Assembly (NCBI GenBank): GCA_015069135.1
Contig: SVJE01000004.1
Location: forward strand, 1 to 64,000
Direction of reading: 5' to 3'
Length of the DNA stretch: 64,000 nt
Origin: Oscillospiraceae bacterium
Lineage (GTDB): Bacteria > Bacillota > Clostridia > UBA1212 > SIG427
Positions 25,983-37,900 of the stretch are shown in pieces. The notes beneath the pieces are model-generated. The model was not told the origin of the DNA, ran no database searches, and saw only the letters and a program-made list of their open reading frames with translations. The stretch's first letter is position 1, and each line of letters opens with the position of its first letter. The position numbers and the translations under genes were made by a program.

Positions 25983-27200
25983 ATGAAAGTTCAGGATAGA
26001 TTTTTAAAATATGTAGCAATACCTACTATGTCGGATGAAAATAGTGAAACTATACCCAGTTCAGAAAAACAGCTTGTGCTGGCAAAAGTTCTGGTGGACG
26101 AGTTGTTGGAGTTAGGTCTTAAAGATGCCAGGGTTGATAAATATGGTTATGTATATGCCACATTACCGGCAAACACGGATAAGGCTATGAATAAAATAGG
26201 TTTTATCTCTCATATGGACACATCTCCTGATGCTCCGGATTCTCCGATAGATGCAAAAATTGTGGAATATAATGGTGGAGATATTTTACTTAATGAAAAA
26301 GAAAATATCATTATGAAAGTATCAGATTATCCTAACCTGGAGCGATACAAAGGTCAGCACCTGATTGTTACAGATGGCACCACACTTTTAGGTTCCGATG
26401 ATAAGGCCGGGGTGGCAGAAATAATGGATGCTCTTAAAAAGATTATTGAATCCGGTATGGCTCATGGTAAAATCTCCGTCGCTTTTACACCTGATGAGGA
26501 AATCGGACGAGGCGCAGATTATTTTGATGTTGAAGTTTTCGGTGCTGACTATGCCTACACAGTAGACGGTGGCTCACCGGGAGAAATTGAATATGAGAAC
26601 TTCAATGGAGCATCAGCAGAAATTACTGTTCACGGTCGTTCAATTCATCCGGGTTCCGCTAAAGGTAAAATGATAAATGCTGCCAGAATGGCATGTGAAT
26701 TTGACGGAGCATTGCCTCAGAATGAAGTTCCGGAATGTACAGAAGGATATGAAGGTTTTCACCATCTTACAGATATGTCTGGTGAAACCGAAATAGCAAA
26801 GCTTTCATATATTATACGTGACCATGACAAAGAAAAATTTGAAGATAAAAAGAAACAGTTTGAAACTGTAGCAGAAGAATTTAACAAACGTTACGGAGAA
26901 GGTACAGTGGAGCTTAAAATTACAGATTCATATTACAATATGAAAGAAAAGATAGAGCCTCACATGTACATTATTGAAAGAGCCAAAAAGGCCATGGAAG
27001 ATACAGGCATAGTACCGGAAATTATTCCTATAAGAGGGGGTACAGACGGAGCAAGACTTTCATATATGGGACTTCCCTGTCCGAATCTTTGTACTGGTGG
27101 AGAAAACTTCCACTCACGTTTTGAATATGTTTCTGTTGAAGCAATGGAACAGATTTCCGACATGTTAGTTAAAATTGTGGATAATTTAGTCGAAAAATAA
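25983..27200 (+). CDS. pepT: Peptidase T (tripeptide aminopeptidase)
   Basis: The protein has 405 residues and is a cytosolic zinc exopeptidase of family M20B that removes the N-terminal residue of tripeptides. Metal and catalytic motifs are visible: SHMDTSPDA, LGSDDKAGVAEI, FTPDEEIGRG and a late GGTDGARLSYMGLP. The start at 25983 follows AGAGAGG; an in-frame upstream ATG adds nine residues without support. Single gene. Confidence 0.94.
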   Translation: MKVQDRFLKYVAIPTMSDENSETIPSSEKQLVLAKVLVDELLELGLKDARVDKYGYVYATLPANTDKAMNKIGFISHMDTSPDAPDSPIDAKIVEYNGGDILLNEKENIIMKVSDYPNLERYKGQHLIVTDGTTLLGSDDKAGVAEIMDALKKIIESGMAHGKISVAFTPDEEIGRGADYFDVEVFGADYAYTVDGGSPGEIEYENFNGASAEITVHGRSIHPGSAKGKMINAARMACEFDGALPQNEVPECTEGYEGFHHLTDMSGETEIAKLSYIIRDHDKEKFEDKKKQFETVAEEFNKRYGEGTVELKITDSYYNMKEKIEPHMYIIERAKKAMEDTGIVPEIIPIRGGTDGARLSYMGLPCPNLCTGGENFHSRFEYVSVEAMEQISDMLVKIVDNLVEK

Positions 27201-27210
27201 TTTTTTTAGC

Positions 27211-27266
27211 AAGACAGGGGGCAGACCCCCGGCACAAAATGTAGCCGGGGGTCTGCCCCCTGTCTT
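27211..27266. repeat. GC-rich palindromic repeat, inverted pair
   Basis: Two 23-bp copies (27211-27233 and 27244-27266) are perfect inverse complements around 10 bases, between pepT and yabP. It may terminate pepT transcription. Confidence 0.9.
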
Positions 27267-27323
27267 TGGTTTTGGCATATTATTTAAATTTCTTCATAAA
27301 CATATATTCAGGAGGGGATAAGA

Positions 27324-27599
27324 ATGACCATACCTGAAAAAAGTAATGGGCAGAACATATACATAGAAAACCGAGAACATTTAAAAATTACCGGAGTGAA
27401 TGATGTAATAAGTTTCGACAATAACTTTGTGGAAACCGAAACAGAACTTGGAAACATGCTTATAAGAGGGGAAAACTTAAAAATTGAAAAATTGAATCCT
27501 GAGGAAAGAGAACTACTTCTGAACGGATATTTTCATTCCTGTGAATATGCAGAAACAAAGAAAACGGGAAAAAATATTTTTACCCGTATATTCAGATGA
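27324..27599 (+). CDS. yabP: Sporulation protein YabP
   Basis: The protein has 91 residues. It has the YabP/YqfC pattern: NREHLKITGVNDVISFDNNFVETET and a later MLIRGENLKIEKLN. In Bacillus it is made in the mother cell under sigma-E and needed for spore cortex formation. Its stop overlaps the start of yabQ by four bases, the conserved yabP-yabQ-divIC-yabR order. Confidence 0.9.
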   Translation: MTIPEKSNGQNIYIENREHLKITGVNDVISFDNNFVETETELGNMLIRGENLKIEKLNPEERELLLNGYFHSCEYAETKKTGKNIFTRIFR

Positions 27600-27928
27600 G
27601 CGCAGTAATGCTACTGACGGCCGGAGCTTTGGTGGCTCTGTGCTATGATTTATTCCGAAGTTTAAGAAAAGCTTATCCCGGACATCCGCGGTGGCTTGTA
27701 CATATACAGGACGGAACATTTCTGGTTATATCAATAATTTTACTGGTGATTGTGTTTTGTTTTGTGGATTTTGGAAGAATAAGATGGTATTCATTTGCGC
27801 TGGTAATTTCAGGGATTTTTATATATTTTTTGGCAATAAGTCCCTGGTTTGGTAAAATAATTACATTTTTATTAGGAATTCCCGGCAAAATATTTAAAAT
27901 TTTTTATAAGTTCATATTGAAAAAATAA
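27596..27928 (+). CDS. yabQ: Spore cortex biosynthesis membrane protein YabQ
   Basis: The protein has 110 residues and is hydrophobic, with four membrane segments. The opening LLTAGALVALCYDLFRSLRK and the DFGRIRWYSF in the middle match YabQ, an outer-forespore-membrane protein required for the cortex in Bacillus. It overlaps yabP by four bases. Shorter than the B. subtilis protein but similar to clostridial ones. Confidence 0.88.
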   Translation: MSAVMLLTAGALVALCYDLFRSLRKAYPGHPRWLVHIQDGTFLVISIILLVIVFCFVDFGRIRWYSFALVISGIFIYFLAISPWFGKIITFLLGIPGKIFKIFYKFILKK

Positions 27929-27989
27929 AAAGCGCAGTATATAATTGATGTGAATAGTTCACAAAAGATTAATAATTGAGGTTCAGAAG

Positions 27990-28277
27990 ATGAAGGCTAA
28001 CAAAAAAGATAAAAGAAAGTTTGATTCAAAAAATTTAATTTTCATAGCGCTGGCATTGTATCTTGTTGTCTTGCTTTTTGCACAACAGAGCACATTGGAC
28101 CGTAACAGAGAAACCTATAAAGATCTTCAGAAACAGCTTGTTGATGCACAGGAAGAAAACAATGTTTTGAAAGAGGAGTATGAAAATATAGGCTCTGATG
28201 AATATATAGAACGAAAGGCTAGAGAATCCGGCTTGGTTAAATCCGATGAGGTTGTATTTGTAATCGGCAACAAATAA
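27990..28277 (+). CDS. divIC: Septum formation initiator DivIC/FtsB family
   Basis: The protein has 95 residues. A basic cytosolic N-terminus, one membrane helix (about 14-30) and an extracellular coiled coil (YKDLQKQLVDAQEENNVLKE) end in a short motif DEYIERKARESGLVKSDE typical of DivIC/FtsB. It acts with FtsL and DivIB at the division septum. The position after yabQ is the conserved one. Confidence 0.87.
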   Translation: MKANKKDKRKFDSKNLIFIALALYLVVLLFAQQSTLDRNRETYKDLQKQLVDAQEENNVLKEEYENIGSDEYIERKARESGLVKSDEVVFVIGNK

Positions 28278-28298
28278 AAATGGGAGATGCATTAATGC

Positions 28299-28811
28299 AT
28301 GGCAAGCAAAGACGACATAATAGAAGGTAAAGTGACGGGAATCACCACTTTTGGTGCTTTTGTTCAGCTTACTGACGGAAGGACCGGTCTTGTTCACATA
28401 TCAGAAGTTTCAGACCAATATGTTAAAGAAATAAGAGATTTTCTTCAGGAGGGACAAGACGTTAAAGTTGTTCCTATGTCTTCTTTGCAAGAAGGCAAAT
28501 TAAGATTATCCATTAAAAAAGCAATTGAAATATTGAAAGAATGTGGGGAGCTTCCACAGGAGCAGCTTGCTACGAAGAAACCCTTTAATAAATCATGTGA
28601 ACAGCGTCCTAAAACACCTAAAAAAGTAGCGGAGAAATTTGACCCGAGTGTTCCACCGGTGGATTTTTACGACAAGGGTGAAGAGGGACAGGCAGAAAGT
28701 GCTTTTGAGGACAGACTTTCTAAGTTTATGAAATCCAGTGAAGAGAAGTTAAGTGCCCTTAAAAAGCAGACAGAAAATAAAAGAGGCGGCGGATATGTCA
28801 GAAGAGGCTAA
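28299..28811 (+). CDS. S1 RNA-binding domain protein (YabR-like)
   Basis: The protein has 170 residues. An N-terminal S1 domain (GKVTGITTFGAFVQLTDGRTGLVHISEVS, 8-75) is followed by a charged tail without fold. YabR-like proteins follow divIC in many Firmicutes and are thought to act in RNA or ribosome metabolism. Its 3' end overlaps the rhomboid gene by 17 bases. Confidence 0.88.
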   Translation: MASKDDIIEGKVTGITTFGAFVQLTDGRTGLVHISEVSDQYVKEIRDFLQEGQDVKVVPMSSLQEGKLRLSIKKAIEILKECGELPQEQLATKKPFNKSCEQRPKTPKKVAEKFDPSVPPVDFYDKGEEGQAESAFEDRLSKFMKSSEEKLSALKKQTENKRGGGYVRRG

Positions 28812-29844
28812 GTCACCTTCAGGAGACTTTACCGTATTGCTACAGGGATTGGCAATAGAAGAGGCTTTTTACAATGAAAACAGAAGATTACCTTATCTTG
28901 TAAAAAGAGATATGGGGGCCGTTAATTTTCTTAGCATTACATCCAATAATTATATTTATATAGACCATAATGCAGTGCCGAATATAAGGGCACTGTATAC
29001 TTTTATATGTGTCTATGATGATTTTACCGAAAAAAATAAAGAGAACCTGGAAGAACAACAACATCTGGCAGAAAAAATCGGAATGTTGGTTGAATTTGTA
29101 ATTGTTGACTTAAAAAGCAGAACATACAAAAATCTTTTTACCGGTAAAATGACAGACAAAAAACTTAACAAAGTTTTGGAAAAAGCCCTTAAAATATATT
29201 TCAACACAAATGAAGATGTTATAGAACTGGCCCAGGCAGCAACGGAGAGGGCTGCTGCAAAAAAAGAAGAACTGAGAGATCCTGCCAGGCTTTATATATT
29301 CAGTCCTGTTATAATTCTTGTGATTATAAATATAGTTATTTTTTTTGCAGGAAGTGAAGATTTTGTTCTGTGGGGTATATTGGATAGCGCAAAAGTAAGG
29401 CAGGGAGAAATCTGGCGACTTTTTACAGCTATGTTTCTTCATGCAGATATGGCGCATCTTTTCGGTAATATGTATTTCCTTACAATGCTGGGAAGAGTGT
29501 TGGTTAATAAATACAGCAACGGAAAGCTTTTGTTTGTATATCTTGCTTCCGGTGTTGCTGGTTGTGTTCTTTCTGCTACCTTTTCAGGGGGTGCGTCTCT
29601 TGGTGCTTCAGGCGCTATTATGGGTCTTGGTGGTGTCCTGCTCTGTAAACTTCTTTTTGACAAAAATCGTAAATATTTAAGACAGAAAAATTCATATATA
29701 CATCTTGGATTCATGGTTATATTCAATCTGGCTTACGGACTTTTTACCACAGGAATTGATAACTTCGGACATTTTGGTGGCTTTATCTGTGGTTTCCTTC
29801 TGGAACTTCTTTTTATGCACATAAAATCCGGAAAACAAGCATAG
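28795..29844 (+). CDS. Rhomboid-family intramembrane serine protease
   Basis: The protein has 349 residues. A cytosolic N-terminal region of about 165 residues of unknown fold (partly like a restriction-endonuclease-like or VWA-less domain, not assigned) is followed by six membrane helices with HADMAHLFGNMYFL, the catalytic serine in LGASGAIMG and the histidine in FGHFGGFICG. The start at 28795 lies within the S1 gene and follows GGCGGCGG; the frame is open further upstream. Substrate unknown. Confidence 0.88.
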   Translation: MSEEAKSPSGDFTVLLQGLAIEEAFYNENRRLPYLVKRDMGAVNFLSITSNNYIYIDHNAVPNIRALYTFICVYDDFTEKNKENLEEQQHLAEKIGMLVEFVIVDLKSRTYKNLFTGKMTDKKLNKVLEKALKIYFNTNEDVIELAQAATERAAAKKEELRDPARLYIFSPVIILVIINIVIFFAGSEDFVLWGILDSAKVRQGEIWRLFTAMFLHADMAHLFGNMYFLTMLGRVLVNKYSNGKLLFVYLASGVAGCVLSATFSGGASLGASGAIMGLGGVLLCKLLFDKNRKYLRQKNSYIHLGFMVIFNLAYGLFTTGIDNFGHFGGFICGFLLELLFMHIKSGKQA

Positions 29845-29866
29845 TTTGTACCCGAAGGGGTGGACT

Positions 29867-31264
29867 ATGGCTTCAAGAGAAACATTTAAAGCCGGGGCTG
29901 TAAAATTAATGGTTGCCGGTGTTATTGTAAGACTTTTAGGTTTTGTAAATCGCATATTTTTATCGAATCTTATCGGAGCGGAAGGTATGGGACTGTTTCA
30001 GTTAACCTCTCCCGTTTATTCCCTTATAATTCTGACCCTGACTTCCGGTGTATCTGTTACAGTTTCCGGAATGACCGCGGCTGAAGCTGCAAATGGTAAA
30101 ATGAAAAACGCCGGCAGAATTGCAAAGGTATCTTTTCTGATACTTTTTATAGCAGGGAGCGCGGTGGGCATAATTATGGCGCTTTTTGCAGGGACTATAT
30201 CAGAAAACATTTTACACGATGAAAGAACATATTTGTCCCTTATTATGTTAGCTCCTTGTATTCCTATGGTAGCTTCTGCTGCTGCAATTAAAGGTTATTT
30301 TTACGGTACCAGGAATGTTATGCCTAATGCCATGGGACAGATTACTGAGCAGATTACCAGGATAGCAGTTATATTTCTATTGTCATCTTATATAGCCGGA
30401 AATGACCTTGCTAAAGCCTGTGCTATTGCTACTGTCAGTTCTGCAGTAGGAGAAACTCTGGATTTAGTGGTGGTAGGAATCTTTTTTTTAATCCGCGATA
30501 GGAAAAATGAAAACAAAGGCGGAATACTCATTTCTCACAGGGCTGCGGCTTTAAAGGTGGTGAAAGGTGCTGTTCCTATTTCAACAGGTAGGTTTGTAAC
30601 TTCTCTTATGGGTACTGTGGAAACAATTATTTTACCAATGGGGTTTGTAGCTTCCGGTCTTTCTTACAAAGCTTCTGTAGAAGTTTTAGGTAACCTTTCC
30701 GGTATGGCCATGCCGATAATTTCTTTTCCGATGGTACTTACGTCCTCCTTAGCAACCACTTTGGTTCCGGCTATTGCAGAAGCAAGAGCTTCGGAAAACA
30801 ATGCACTTGCTGCGGTCAGGATATCAAAGTGTATAAGGATAAGTCTTTTTATGGGTTTCTTCTTTTTTGGAGTATTTTACAGCTTCGGAGAAATTTTGGG
30901 AAATTTATTTTACCCGGGGCAGGTTGCGGGAGAATATATGGTGATGCTTGCTCCCACCTGTGTACTTTTGTATTTCCAACAAATAATGCACGGGGTACTT
31001 AACGGTCTGGAGAAGGAAAAGGCTTCCCTGGTTGCAACATTACTTACATACGCTATACGTATTTTATCCATATGGGTACTGTTGCCGGTGCTGGGATTGT
31101 ATGGATATATTATAGGAATGTTGGTGGGAATGGTTACCTGGACAGTTTTTTCTATGGTGGTAGTATGTAGAGAAACCGGGCTGAAACCGGAACCTTTCAG
31201 CTGGATTATTTTACCGGCTATACCGGGATTGGTTATTGCTCTTATAAGGATTTTTGTTGTATAA
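29867..31264 (+). CDS. Polysaccharide flippase, SpoVB/MurJ-type (MOP family)
   Basis: The protein has 465 residues with about 14 membrane segments. The opening FKAGAVKLMVAGVIVRLLGFVNRIFLS and the GAEGMGLFQL are the hallmark of SpoVB-type MATE-fold flippases; SpoVB is needed for cortex synthesis, while paralogues flip lipid II. The preceding sporulation genes favour SpoVB. The start at 29867 follows GGGGTGG; a TTG at 29846 is less likely. Confidence 0.85.
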   Translation: MASRETFKAGAVKLMVAGVIVRLLGFVNRIFLSNLIGAEGMGLFQLTSPVYSLIILTLTSGVSVTVSGMTAAEAANGKMKNAGRIAKVSFLILFIAGSAVGIIMALFAGTISENILHDERTYLSLIMLAPCIPMVASAAAIKGYFYGTRNVMPNAMGQITEQITRIAVIFLLSSYIAGNDLAKACAIATVSSAVGETLDLVVVGIFFLIRDRKNENKGGILISHRAAALKVVKGAVPISTGRFVTSLMGTVETIILPMGFVASGLSYKASVEVLGNLSGMAMPIISFPMVLTSSLATTLVPAIAEARASENNALAAVRISKCIRISLFMGFFFFGVFYSFGEILGNLFYPGQVAGEYMVMLAPTCVLLYFQQIMHGVLNGLEKEKASLVATLLTYAIRILSIWVLLPVLGLYGYIIGMLVGMVTWTVFSMVVVCRETGLKPEPFSWIILPAIPGLVIALIRIFVV

Positions 31265-31310
31265 TGAAGTCAGATAAAACGGAATTTTAATATTGCGAGG
31301 TGGAAAATCT

Positions 31311-31919
31311 ATGAATAATAACAGAATTATCACCGTAGGAAGGCAATTTGGCAGTAACGGTCGTGCTATTGCTAAAAGGTTGGCGGATTTACTGGGTATA
31401 AAGTTCTATGACAAAGAGCTTATTTCTATGGCGGCGGAGCGTACCAATATTCACCCGGAACGTGTGGAAAATTTGGATGAGAAGCCCGTTAACAGATGGG
31501 TATATGCAATTCCGGGAGAGCCACTGAATCCGGCTTATGTAAATACTTTACCGATAAATGATATACTTTTTGAGGCTCAGTGTCAGGTTATTAAGGAGAT
31601 TGCTCAGGCGGAAGAGTGTATTATTGTAGGTCGCTGTGCAGATTATGTTTTAAAAGACAATCCTCTTTGTAGAAATATTTTTATATATGCACCCCTTGAA
31701 GAGCGAATTCGTGTAATTGCTGACCGTTTTTCACTTAGTGAGAAGGATGCTAAAAACCTTATCAGAAAAACAGACAAACAACGTAAATATTACTATAACT
31801 ATTACACTGATGGTCGTTGGGGTGAAATGGAGAATTACCAGATGGCCTTCGACAGTAGTGTGCTGGGGATTGATGGTACCGCAGATATGCTTCTTACTAT
31901 GTTTGAAAGTCTGAAATAA
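31311..31919 (+). CDS. Cytidylate kinase-like protein
   Basis: The protein has 202 residues. IITVGRQFGSNGRAIAKRLADLLG carries a loose P-loop (GRQFGSNG) typical of the cytidylate_kin_2 family, and CIIVGRCADYVLKDNP and the later RKTDKQRKYYYNYYTDGRWG complete it. The family is common in Clostridia and its substrate is not established; it is not the canonical Cmk. The start follows GAGGTGGAAAATCT at 31311. Confidence 0.88.
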   Translation: MNNNRIITVGRQFGSNGRAIAKRLADLLGIKFYDKELISMAAERTNIHPERVENLDEKPVNRWVYAIPGEPLNPAYVNTLPINDILFEAQCQVIKEIAQAEECIIVGRCADYVLKDNPLCRNIFIYAPLEERIRVIADRFSLSEKDAKNLIRKTDKQRKYYYNYYTDGRWGEMENYQMAFDSSVLGIDGTADMLLTMFESLK

Positions 31920-31971
31920 GGTAATATTTTACACACCTTTCGGGAACAATGTTTCCGGGAGGTGTTTTTTT

Positions 31972-34900
31972 GTGACTTTTTTTGAAAATCCGCTTACTGT
32001 TAATGAGCTTGCCAGACTGGGTGAAAATCTTGCCTTGGCAGAAAGAGTTACGAAATTACGGGGGAAGGTTCCTGAAAATATCCGGGAAATTAAGAGCATT
32101 TTACAGATAATTAAAAACACATGTGGCCGTATAAACAAAAAAGGTGGAGTGAGACTTCCGGGAGAGGAGTGGATTTCCGACAATCAGGTTTCTGTGGAAA
32201 TTAAAACTCAGGAGCTTATGGCTGGTTTTGTGCAGAACAAAAGTATAAAGCTTCCTTTGGTCAGAAGCGAGGGAAGATTGCTTCCCCGGGTGGCCATTCT
32301 TGCCAGGGAAATTGCTAATCATACGGCAGGAGGAGTAACCTATGAAGCTGTGACAGCTTTTTTAGAGGGTTATTGTAAAATATCAGGTCTTTCCACAGAT
32401 GAATTGTACATGTTTAAATATTATCTTCAGCTGGCTGTGTTAAGGCGTATTGCCACAGCTTGTATGATTATGGATTTTAGAGCGGAAGAACGAGGTCAGG
32501 CTTTGAAAGTTTATGGGCTTTTAAAACAGTACCTTGAGGGGCGTGGTAATTGTAAGGCCCTTGAATTGTGGTTATCGGATATTAAAGAAATTACTCCGGC
32601 ATTTTGTACGGCGCTACTCAGGAAGGCTGCTGAAGAAGGGGACGATACGGAAGAATATCGTAAAATTCTGGAGAAAAAATTGCAGGGGCGTTTTACCACC
32701 CTGGATGCTTTAAGTGAGCAGGAATACCGTATGCGTTTTACTTTGGGATCAGGGCTTGGGAATTCTATCACGGCCATGGGAGCAATTCCTGCCTTCAACT
32801 GGCGGGAAATTGTTGAGAGAGAAAGTGCTGTAATGAATATACTGTCCAAAGACCCGTCAGGTGTGTTTGGACGCATGAATTCGGGCAGTAAAATGGCATA
32901 CGTCCGTGCTGTTGAGCAATTGGCGGCAAAACGGAAAATATCTCCTGAAGCTGTGGCGTCAGAGGCTGTGGAGAAGGCTGTGAACTCCGAAGAAAATACG
33001 CATGTGGGTGTATATATTAAAAGTAAAAAGAAGGATCTTAGTTTTTTATTCCTGGCTTTTTGCGGAGTTTTTACAGTAGCTTTAGCTTTTGCTCCATCAG
33101 TAAAATTATTTATGACAGCATATGGAATCATTTTGATTCCTCCGCTTCTGATTCTTTGTCGAAATATCGTAGTACGCCTGGTAGAAGCCCGGACGGGGGT
33201 CAGGTCCCCGTCTCAGTTGCCGGGGTTGGATTTTAGTAAGGGGATTCCTCCGGAAAGCAGTGTTATGGTGGTTATGCCGGTGCTACTTATGGACGGGGGT
33301 CATGTGAAAGATGCCTTCAGGCAGTTGGAGTCTATTTACTGTGGTAATCGTGGGGAAAATATATATTTTACTCTGACAGGTGATTTGTGTGACAGCGACA
33401 CTCAGTTTAGGGATATGGACGGAGAGATTATCAGAACCGGAAAGGAATGTGTTTCCCGGCTTAATAAAAAGTATGGTGAAAAGTTTTTTTTTCACTGCAG
33501 AGAAAGATTCTGGTCAGAAACTCAGCAGAAATGGATTTGTCGGGAGAGAAAACGTGGCGCTCTTATTGAGTTTAACAATCGCATAGTGGGAAAATACGCC
33601 TTTGTTCTTACAATAGACGACGGAACTCTGGTGCCACCCGGGTCAATTTCGAAAATGGCAGAAATAATGGCCCATCCGCTTAATAAAGAATATGGAATTC
33701 TCCAGCCGGAAATAGGTACAGTGCCGTTTGAAGAAAAGGCGAGCCAATATTCTGAGCTTTTTGCGTCCACGTGGGGACGCAGCGCCTACGGTGGCAACGG
33801 TGGATTTTACTTTAACTTGTGTGGACAAGGGTCATACACAGGAAAAGGAATGTACGACCCTGTAAAATTCAATATTGTTTTAAAGGATTTGTTTCCCGAC
33901 GAAAGAATTCTGAGCCACGATTTGATTGAAGGCTGTTTCATGGGATGTGCTACCACAGGTGAGGCCACTTTGTTTGAAACATTTCCCAGTAAAATGGACC
34001 AGGACATGAAAAGACAACATCGCTGGACCCGTGGAGATTGGCAACTGCTGCCTTATCTTAGAAGGTCTTTTACCGATAAAAATGGTCGTCGACGTAAGAA
34101 TCCTTTATCGCCTATTTGCAGATTTAAAATACGAGACAATATGCTAAGAAGCCTTGTGCCGGGATCCCTGGTGTTTTTATCCATAGGCTGTCTGTATTTT
34201 CCGGAAGCTTTGTGGTACACAGTTCCGGTAGTTTTGTTGTCGATTTTTCTTAAGTTCTTAATTTCACCCTCTGTAAAATCTTTTAAGCGGAGTGTTGTTT
34301 CTTTTGTTCTTGCCCCATATATGGCTTACCTTATGACTGATGCTGCCATCCGGGCCTTGTGGAGACTTTATGTGTCGAAAAAGAACTTGTTGGAATGGGT
34401 AACATCTGCCCAAATTTCCAGGACGGGGGTCAGGTCCCCGTCTCAAAAAAAACAGGGGAACTGTCCTTCTGTTAACAAGCTGTTTTATCTTAGAGAAGCC
34501 AGAAAAATCTGGGCTTTCTACGAGGATTATGTTACTGAAAATGATAACTTTTTGCCACCTGACAATGTTCAGTTTGAGCCGGTTTATGCTGTTGCTCATC
34601 GCACTTCTCCCACCAATATAGGTTTCTATTTATTGGCTTGTCTGGAAGCCTACAGATTAGGGTTCATTTCAAAAACTGAACTTATTGAAAGGGTGGGAAA
34701 TACTTTGTCTACCCTAGAGAAGATAACTAAATACAAGGGCCATTTATATAATTGGTACGATACCATATCTTTGTCAGTTCTGTCTCCCAAGTTTGTTTCT
34801 TCTGTAGATAGTGGTAATTTGTGTGCCTGCCTTATTACTTTGAAGCAGGGACTTGAGGATATAGATCCTTCGGAAAATTTTATGAACCCCACAGCAGCCC

Positions 34901-37900
34901 AGGTTACCAAAGAACTTATAAATGAAAACCCGGAGATGTGGCAGCCTAAACACCGAAAAGCTGTAATGGAAATGTCAAAAGAAGACGAAAACACCAAAAA
35001 TCCACAGTGGCGGCGGGAATTTTACAAGACAGGGGTCAGACCCCATGTATTGAAGATTGAGCAAATTCTGTCGAAAATGTGTTTTGATTTTCTGATGGAT
35101 CCGGGTCGCATGTTGCTCTACACAGGCTTTGATGTGGACAAAAAAATACCTACTAATTCTTTCTATGACATGGCTGCTTCTGAGGCAAGACTTACCAGCT
35201 ATATTGCAATCGCAAAAGGCGATTTGCCGGCAGAACACTTTGACAGACCACTTAGAAAGTTTGGTAATAAAGGTAAAGGTGTTTTACAATCCTGGAGCGG
35301 AACCGGCTTTGAGTTTTATATGCCGGAGCTGTTTTTCCGGGGCTGGTCAGGAACTTTATGGGACATGACGATAAAGCATGTTACCAAAGCTCAGCGGGAT
35401 TTTAGTAAGAGAAAAGGTCTTCCCTGGGGCATTTCGGAGTCGGGCTACAATAGTCAGGATGTTAATCTTAACTATAAATACAAGGCCTTTGGGGTGCCCG
35501 GGTTGGGAATGAAGCAGGCGGCAGTATATCCTCCGGTAATTTCTCCCTACACAAGTTTAATGATTGCCGACAGATATCCGAGCTGTGTTTTTGATAATCT
35601 AAAAAAGCTTTCCCAAGAAGGAGCAAACGGCAGGTATGGTTTTGTGGAAGCAGTGGATTTTACCCCGGAACGAGCAGGCGTTGTAAACAGCTTCATGGCT
35701 CATCATGTTGGCATGGCACTTTCCGGCCTTACCAATTTACTGGCGGATGAATATATAAGAAAAACTTTCACAAAAGATCCGGCAATGGCAGAGTGCAGAA
35801 TTTTGCTGGCTGAAACTCCGCCGAAGGGCTATGGTAAAGCGGAGACGGAATGGTTTTCCTCGGTAAAATCTCCTACTTTCAAGAAAGAAATTGCTACTTT
35901 GCCTGTTACTGCTGAATTAGTGCCGCTATCCAACGGCAGATACACCTGTTATGCCGGTGGGGATGGGTGGAACCGATCTTTTTGTGACGGAGTGGAGTTA
36001 ACAAAAGAAGGTATTTCCGTCATTGTAAACGAGGCCGAAGAAGGGTTGTACTTTTCTATTGGTAAAATACCTGTGGCTACCAAACCACATGAATACAAAA
36101 GTTTTGTTTCACCATATTATTGTACTATTAAGCGGAGGGACGGGAATTTAGAAAGTAAAATGGACACTTTTGTGTCGCCGGTTGATGATGCAGAAATAAG
36201 GCATATAACAATTACCAATTGCGGAAACAGTTATCTTAGTCCTGTTATTTCGGTAAAATGCCGTCCTGCTCTCAACCGTCGGGAAGCCTGGCAGGATCAT
36301 CCTACCTATTCCGATTTGTTTATTACTGAAGAAAAACCAAAAGAGAACGTGACGATTTTCCGTTCAGCCCTTACAGGGAAATCTGCATTTTTAGTAGTTA
36401 CACCCAAGACAGGGAGCATTACACCCAAGACAGGGGGCAGACCCCCGTCCTTGGCTCCCGGCGAAACTTTGGAGGTTTACGTAACTCTGGGTACAGGAGA
36501 AAACTATGAGAAATACGTGTCTTTCGACAATTGTAGCCGGGACGGGGGTCTGCCCCCTGTCTTGGGCGCCGTGGAAAAAGAGACTATTGGTATTGACGAA
36601 AATCAGCTTAACTATTTTATTAATCTGACAGAACACATTATAAGAGAAAGTGAAGGAACTAAATATACAGATGGATTTTACCGACATAAAGATGTAGTGG
36701 CCGGACTTAAGAATTGGGGCATTAGTGGAGATAAACCTATTGTTGCCGTGTTTGTAACAAGAATGGAACAGATAGGTTTTGTAAAGAAAATGGTTAAGTT
36801 CCGGGAATTTCTGAACTTCCGGAAGGTTCCTGTTGACATGGTATTTTCAGCACCTGATTCAATGGAACAGATTATAAGGGAAGAAACAGGAACGTTTTTT
36901 AACGGAGAACAGGACTGCCTGGTTGCTTGTGCCACTTTAATATTGAAACCAGGGAAAGAAAGTGAATTACCCGGAAGAGAACCTGTGTACAGAGATACAT
37001 TTTACCGACCGGTACCATTTTGGGATACAGGTGAAAAACCGGAATTTAAAGCATCTCTCATTGGTGGACTTGAGTTCTTTAACGGTTTCGGCGGTTTTAT
37101 GAACCGGGGCAAAGAATACGTTATAATGGGGAGACAACCCACACCGGCACCCTGGATAAATTGTATTTCGAATAAGGAATTTGGTTTTACTATTTCTGCT
37201 GATGGCTGTGGCACTGTATGGAATTTAAACAGTAAAGAAAACCGGATAACACCCTGGAATTGCGATAAGGAGAACCAGACCCCTGAAGAAGTGATTTTTA
37301 TAAGTCCTGTGGGAGAAAACAGATATTTTACTGCAACACCAGGGGGAAACCGAGAGAATTATGTGACCATCCACGGAATCGGAAAAACAAAATTCTTATG
37401 CAAAACCAGGGAAATTGAGACTGATTTGTCAGTTTTTACACCGGTGGATTCACCTGCAAAATATTCTGTTCTGAATATTTCTAATCTTACTTCGGAGCCT
37501 ATGGAACTGGATATTGTTTACAGAGTGAAATTAAATAAACCTAAAAGACCTTATCAGATTATATGCAGTAAAGAGGACAACGCAGTTTTATTTAATTGTT
37601 TCAGAATGGACTTCTACGGAGCAATGACCACATTTGTAAGTTGTTCTACAGGAATAGTGAGTTTCACTTGTGACGAAAAAGAATGTTACGACGGAGCAAA
37701 AAATTTTACCTCAGAAGAAGGAATTTCAAAAGGACCGGTAGGTGCAATCCACACACGGGTTAAAATCCCTGCCGGGGACCTGACCCCCGTCTTGTTTGTT
37801 TTGGGACAATCTTATGATGATGTGGTGAAAAAAGACATTTTACGACAAATGATGTCTTATCAGAATGTTATGGCTGAGCTTAGTCGGGTAGATAATTACT

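Noticed and set aside
32511..33131. 206-codon antisense frame in the glucan synthase gene
   Set aside because: It runs opposite to a strongly supported coding region, with no start signal and no family likeness.
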